Notes under the pieces: generated by a model
Databases searched by the model: none
The model's input: only the letters and a program-made list of their open reading frames with translations
What the model was told of the DNA's origin: nothing
NCBI GenBank assembly: GCA_946480485.1
Contig: CAMLJW010000290.1
Coordinates: 1 to 6,881 of the forward strand
Direction of reading: 5' to 3'
DNA length: 6,881 nt
Source of the DNA: an uncultured Streptomyces sp.
GTDB taxonomy: Bacteria > Actinomycetota > Actinomycetes > Streptomycetales > Streptomycetaceae
In this document: in pieces, positions 4,882 through 6,881 of the stretch
Layout of the letters: each line of letters opens with the position of its first letter
Numbering within the stretch: the stretch's first letter is position 1
Made by a program: the position numbers and the translations under genes

Positions 4882-5349
4882 ATGGCAACCGTATCGCCGC
4901 CCTGGTCCTACACCCTCCAACTCCCGCACGATCCCCGCGCCCCGGGCATCGCCCGCGCGACCCTCCGTACGGTCCTCGCCGCGCACGGCCTGGGGGAACT
5001 CACCGCCACCGCCGAGCTGTTGGCCTCTGAGCTGCTCACCAACGCGCACCTGCACACCAAGGGCCCGTACGCCCTGCGTATCCGCTCCACCGAACCCGAC
5101 CGGCTCTGTGTCGCCGTATGGGACTCCGACCCGAAGCTCCCGCCGGGCTTCGGCGACGTGCCCGACGTGCCCGACGTACCCGACGTATCGCCGGGGCCGG
5201 AAGCCGCGGCAGAAGCCGAACACGGCCGTGGCCTGCACCTGGTACGTGCCTGCGCCGACGCGTGGGGCGCCTCCGTGCTCCGCGAACTGGGAGCCTCCAA
5301 GGGGGGCAAGCTGCTGTGGGCCGAGTGCCGGAGCGGTGCCCTGCGGTGA
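4882..5349 (+). CDS. RsbW-like ATP-binding protein (HATPase_c, anti-sigma type), 155 aa
   Basis: I chose the ATG at 4882 because GGGAG (4870-4874) lies 7 nt upstream. The frame is open to a GTG at 4816, which has no clear binding site and would add 22 residues. The GHKL/HATPase fold is recognisable: N-box ELLTNAHLH with Glu50 and Asn54, G1 box VWDSDP with Asp81, and G2 box HGRGLHLV (114-121). The ATP-lid region between G1 and G2 contains four tandem D-V-P-like units (residues 92-103). Length and motifs fit the RsbW/SpoIIAB family of serine kinases that bind sigma factors or anti-anti-sigma proteins. In Streptomyces, stand-alone members are very frequent and usually sit beside XRE/DUF397 genes, as here. 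The partner is unknown. It is transcribed away from the regulator, so the two probably share control. Confidence 0.9.
   Translation: MATVSPPWSYTLQLPHDPRAPGIARATLRTVLAAHGLGELTATAELLASELLTNAHLHTKGPYALRIRSTEPDRLCVAVWDSDPKLPPGFGDVPDVPDVPDVSPGPEAAAEAEHGRGLHLVRACADAWGASVLRELGASKGGKLLWAECRSGALR
5155..5190 (+). repeat. Four 9-bp tandem units inside the ATPase gene
   Basis: The units are GACGTGCCC twice, GACGTACCC, and GACGTATCG. They keep the reading frame and encode D-V-P, D-V-P, D-V-P and D-V-S. The repeat lies in the variable ATP-lid loop, so copy number could change without breaking the fold. Slipped-strand replication is the likely origin. Confidence 0.9.
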
Positions 5350-5507
5350 GGCGCGTGGGGAAGGGGAGGTTCGGGGAATCCGTGCCGCTGCCCGAACCGC
5401 CGGGCATCGAGATCGCGACGGACGGCGTCCCGGCGTACGGCTTGCCGACGTACGGTGCTTCGCCTCGCGCCGGGCGGACACCCGCTCCGTAGCGGCGAGG
5501 CGGGCGG

Positions 5508-5547
5508 TCACAGCCGATTCTCAGATCGGCTTCAGGGTTCTTCTCAC
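5508..5547 (+). promoter_or_regulatory. Possible tandem response-regulator site before the protease
   Basis: TCAG occurs at 5521-5524 and again at 5532-5535, exactly 11 nt apart. A degenerate ACAG lies 11 nt before (5510-5513) and TCAC lies 12 nt after (5544-5547). Direct repeats with an 11-nt period on one face of the helix are typical of OmpR-type response regulators. The site ends 23 nt before the protease ATG, so it could overlap its promoter. The units are short and partly degenerate. Confidence 0.35.
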
Positions 5548-5570
5548 CTCGGCGGGCGAGACTTCCCTCG

Positions 5571-6332
5571 ATGAACCGCCCCACTCGTCCCCCTGGTGTC
5601 CGGCGGCACGCGCTCATCGTGGCGGTTGCCCTGCTGGCCGCCGGCTGCGGCTCCACGGCGACCGCCCACTCCCGTACCCGTACGCCCGCCGAGCCGCTCG
5701 GAGTCACCAGAACGGCCGCCGCGAGTGCCGCCGACGCCCGCGTCGGGGTGCTCAGCAGGGACGGGGCGCACTACTGCACCGCATCCGTCGTGCACAGCGC
5801 GGGACGGGATCTGATCGCCACGGCCGCGCACTGCCTGGGCGGGAGTGGGGAGATCGTCTTCGTGCCCGGCTATCGGGACGGGAAGGCGCCGTACGGGAAG
5901 TGGACCGTGATGAAGACGTACGTCGCCGACGGGTGGAAGGGGAGGCAGGACGAGGACAGTGACATGGCGTTCGCCGTCGTGGCCGACCGTGGAGGGAAGA
6001 GCGTCGAGGATGTGGTGGGCGCCGATCGCTTCGTGACCGGACAGCCGACCGGGGCCACCGCCGTGACCGTCACCGGGTATCCCGGCTCCCGTGAGACGCC
6101 CATCAGCTGCACGAGCAGGCCCGTCGCGCGCAGTCGTACGCAACAGCGCATCGCATGCCCCGGCTTCACGAGCGGCACGAGCGGCAGCCCCTGGGTCGAC
6201 GGGGACGGGGAGGTCGTGGGGGTGCTGGGCGGCTACGAGGAAGGCGGGGCGACCGCGGACGTCTCCTACAGCGTCGTCTTCGGCGCAAAGGCCGCGGCGC
6301 TGTACCGGCGGGCGGCCTCGGTGGCGAAGTGA
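5571..6332 (+). CDS. Trypsin-like serine protease, predicted lipoprotein, 253 aa
   Basis: The start is the ATG at 5571, which has no strong binding site, only a GGGCGAG about 11 nt away. Residues 1-26 form a lipoprotein leader: a basic n-region (R6, R11, R12), a hydrophobic core, and lipobox LLAAGC with Cys26 as the lipidated residue. A Ser/Thr/Arg linker follows. The chymotrypsin-fold catalytic triad is complete: His87 in TAAHC, Asp131 in DSDMAF, and Ser204 in GTSGSP. Cys69/Cys88 and Cys180/Cys196 are placed to form the two usual disulfides. There is no long propeptide, so the enzyme may be active once exported. It should be anchored to the outer face of the membrane and cleave peptides there; substrates are unknown. 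A Ser/Thr kinase gene starts 21 nt after its stop, which suggests an operon. Confidence 0.93.
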   Translation: MNRPTRPPGVRRHALIVAVALLAAGCGSTATAHSRTRTPAEPLGVTRTAAASAADARVGVLSRDGAHYCTASVVHSAGRDLIATAAHCLGGSGEIVFVPGYRDGKAPYGKWTVMKTYVADGWKGRQDEDSDMAFAVVADRGGKSVEDVVGADRFVTGQPTGATAVTVTGYPGSRETPISCTSRPVARSRTQQRIACPGFTSGTSGSPWVDGDGEVVGVLGGYEEGGATADVSYSVVFGAKAAALYRRAASVAK

Positions 6333-6353
6333 TCCTTGTGGCAAGGTTGTTCG

Positions 6354-6881
6354 GTGGACGCACTGAAGGATCGGGATCCCGCGCGCATGGGCGCGTACAC
6401 CCTCCTCGCCCGGCTCGGCGCGGGCGGCATGGGGCAGGTGTACCTCGGCCGGTCGCCGGGTGGGCGGCTCGTGGCGCTCAAGGTGATCCGGGACGAGATC
6501 ACCGACCACCCGGAGGCGCTGGCCCGGTTCCGGCGGGAGGTGGAGACCGCGCGGGCGGTGCGGAGCGCGTACACGGCGAATCTCATCGACGCGTCGCTGG
6601 GCGCGCCGCCCTACTGGCTCGCGACCGAGTACGTGTCGGGGCCGACGCTGAGCAAGGCCGTCGGCGAGCGGGGACCGTTGCCGGCCGAGACGTGCCGGGG
6701 GCTGTTCGCCGCGCTCGCGGAAGGGCTCGCGGCGGTGCACACGCACGGGGTCACGCACCGGGACCTCAAGCCGCAGAACGTCATCCTGGCGGCCCAGGGA
6801 CCGCAGCTCATCGACTTCGGGATCGCGCGGGGCGCCGGTCAGACGGCGCTCACGGAGGCGGGGTTCGCGCCGGGTACGCCC
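6354..6881 (+). CDS. Hanks-type Ser/Thr protein kinase, N-terminal part
   Basis: The start is the GTG at 6354, with AAGG (6343-6346) 7 nt upstream. It lies 21 nt after the protease stop. The 176 codons present run off the right edge inside the activation segment. The kinase landmarks are in order: a glycine loop LGAGGMGQVY (21-30), catalytic Lys43 in VALKVI, an alpha-C Glu at about 62 in FRREVETAR, the catalytic loop HRDLKPQN with Asp137, the DFG motif at 154-156, and an activation loop reaching GTP. The HRD arginine marks it as an RD kinase activated by loop phosphorylation, as in PknB. The rest of the lobe and any TM or sensor domain are outside the window. Its role next to the lipoprotein protease is not known; envelope signalling is a reasonable guess. 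Confidence 0.95.
   Translation, partial: MDALKDRDPARMGAYTLLARLGAGGMGQVYLGRSPGGRLVALKVIRDEITDHPEALARFRREVETARAVRSAYTANLIDASLGAPPYWLATEYVSGPTLSKAVGERGPLPAETCRGLFAALAEGLAAVHTHGVTHRDLKPQNVILAAQGPQLIDFGIARGAGQTALTEAGFAPGTP

Noticed and set aside
4804..5511. Minus-strand open frame opposite the RsbW-like gene
   Set aside because: The plus strand encodes clear N, G1 and G2 boxes. The antisense frame has repetitive, biased composition only.
5544..6758. Minus-strand open frame of 404 codons across the protease and kinase
   Set aside because: It lies antisense to two genes with complete catalytic motifs, and its composition is Arg/Pro/Gly-rich with no recognisable domain.

Overview
The window looks like a chromosomal stretch from a Streptomyces or close relative. 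The DNA is very G+C-rich, GTG start codons are frequent, and the families present (XRE/DUF5753 regulator with DUF397 partners, RsbW-like ATPase, PknB-type kinase, trypsin-like lipoprotein) are typical of that group. No rRNA, tRNA or CRISPR array is visible.

Layout. (1) Positions 1-1578, minus strand: the promoter-proximal end of a membrane-protein cluster. It holds a 102-residue two-TM pilin-like protein, a 279-residue single-TM protein with a VirB8/TcpC-like outline, and, overlapping it by 11 nt, the first 71 codons of a secreted or membrane protein that runs off the left edge. This resembles the conserved actinobacterial type IV secretion/conjugation-like locus (the SCO6880/SCO6881 neighbourhood). 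(2) Positions about 1580-3020, plus strand: a scarred accessory patch. It contains a G-rich leader, a fragment resembling the C-terminus of an ArsR-type regulator, an intact 148-residue 2TM protein that looks like a SLATT-domain effector, and a frameshifted N-terminal piece of an IS1380-like transposase. (3) Positions 3021-4649, minus strand: a compact cluster with an XRE-DUF5753 (WhiJ/AbaA-OrfA type) regulator, two successive DUF397 proteins joined by a short gap and an overlap, and a 60-residue zinc-ribbon-like protein with its own strong RBS. (4) Positions 4650-4881: a divergent intergenic region with two short inverted repeats, followed on the plus strand by an RsbW-like ATP-binding protein carrying an in-frame Asp-Val-Pro tandem repeat. 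(5) Positions 5350-6881, plus strand: a lipoprotein serine protease with a complete His/Asp/Ser triad, preceded by a possible tandem-repeat operator, and 21 nt further on a Hanks-type Ser/Thr kinase cut by the right edge.

How the genes may work together. The XRE, DUF397 and RsbW-like genes form the recurrent whiJ/abaA-type regulatory set of Streptomyces. The SLATT-like gene sits between pseudogene fragments, has weaker G/C bias at third codon positions than its neighbours, and has no recognisable nucleotide-sensing partner in the window. It is the most interesting candidate for a small, undescribed defence or conflict gene. All family assignments come from reading the translations and were not checked by database search.
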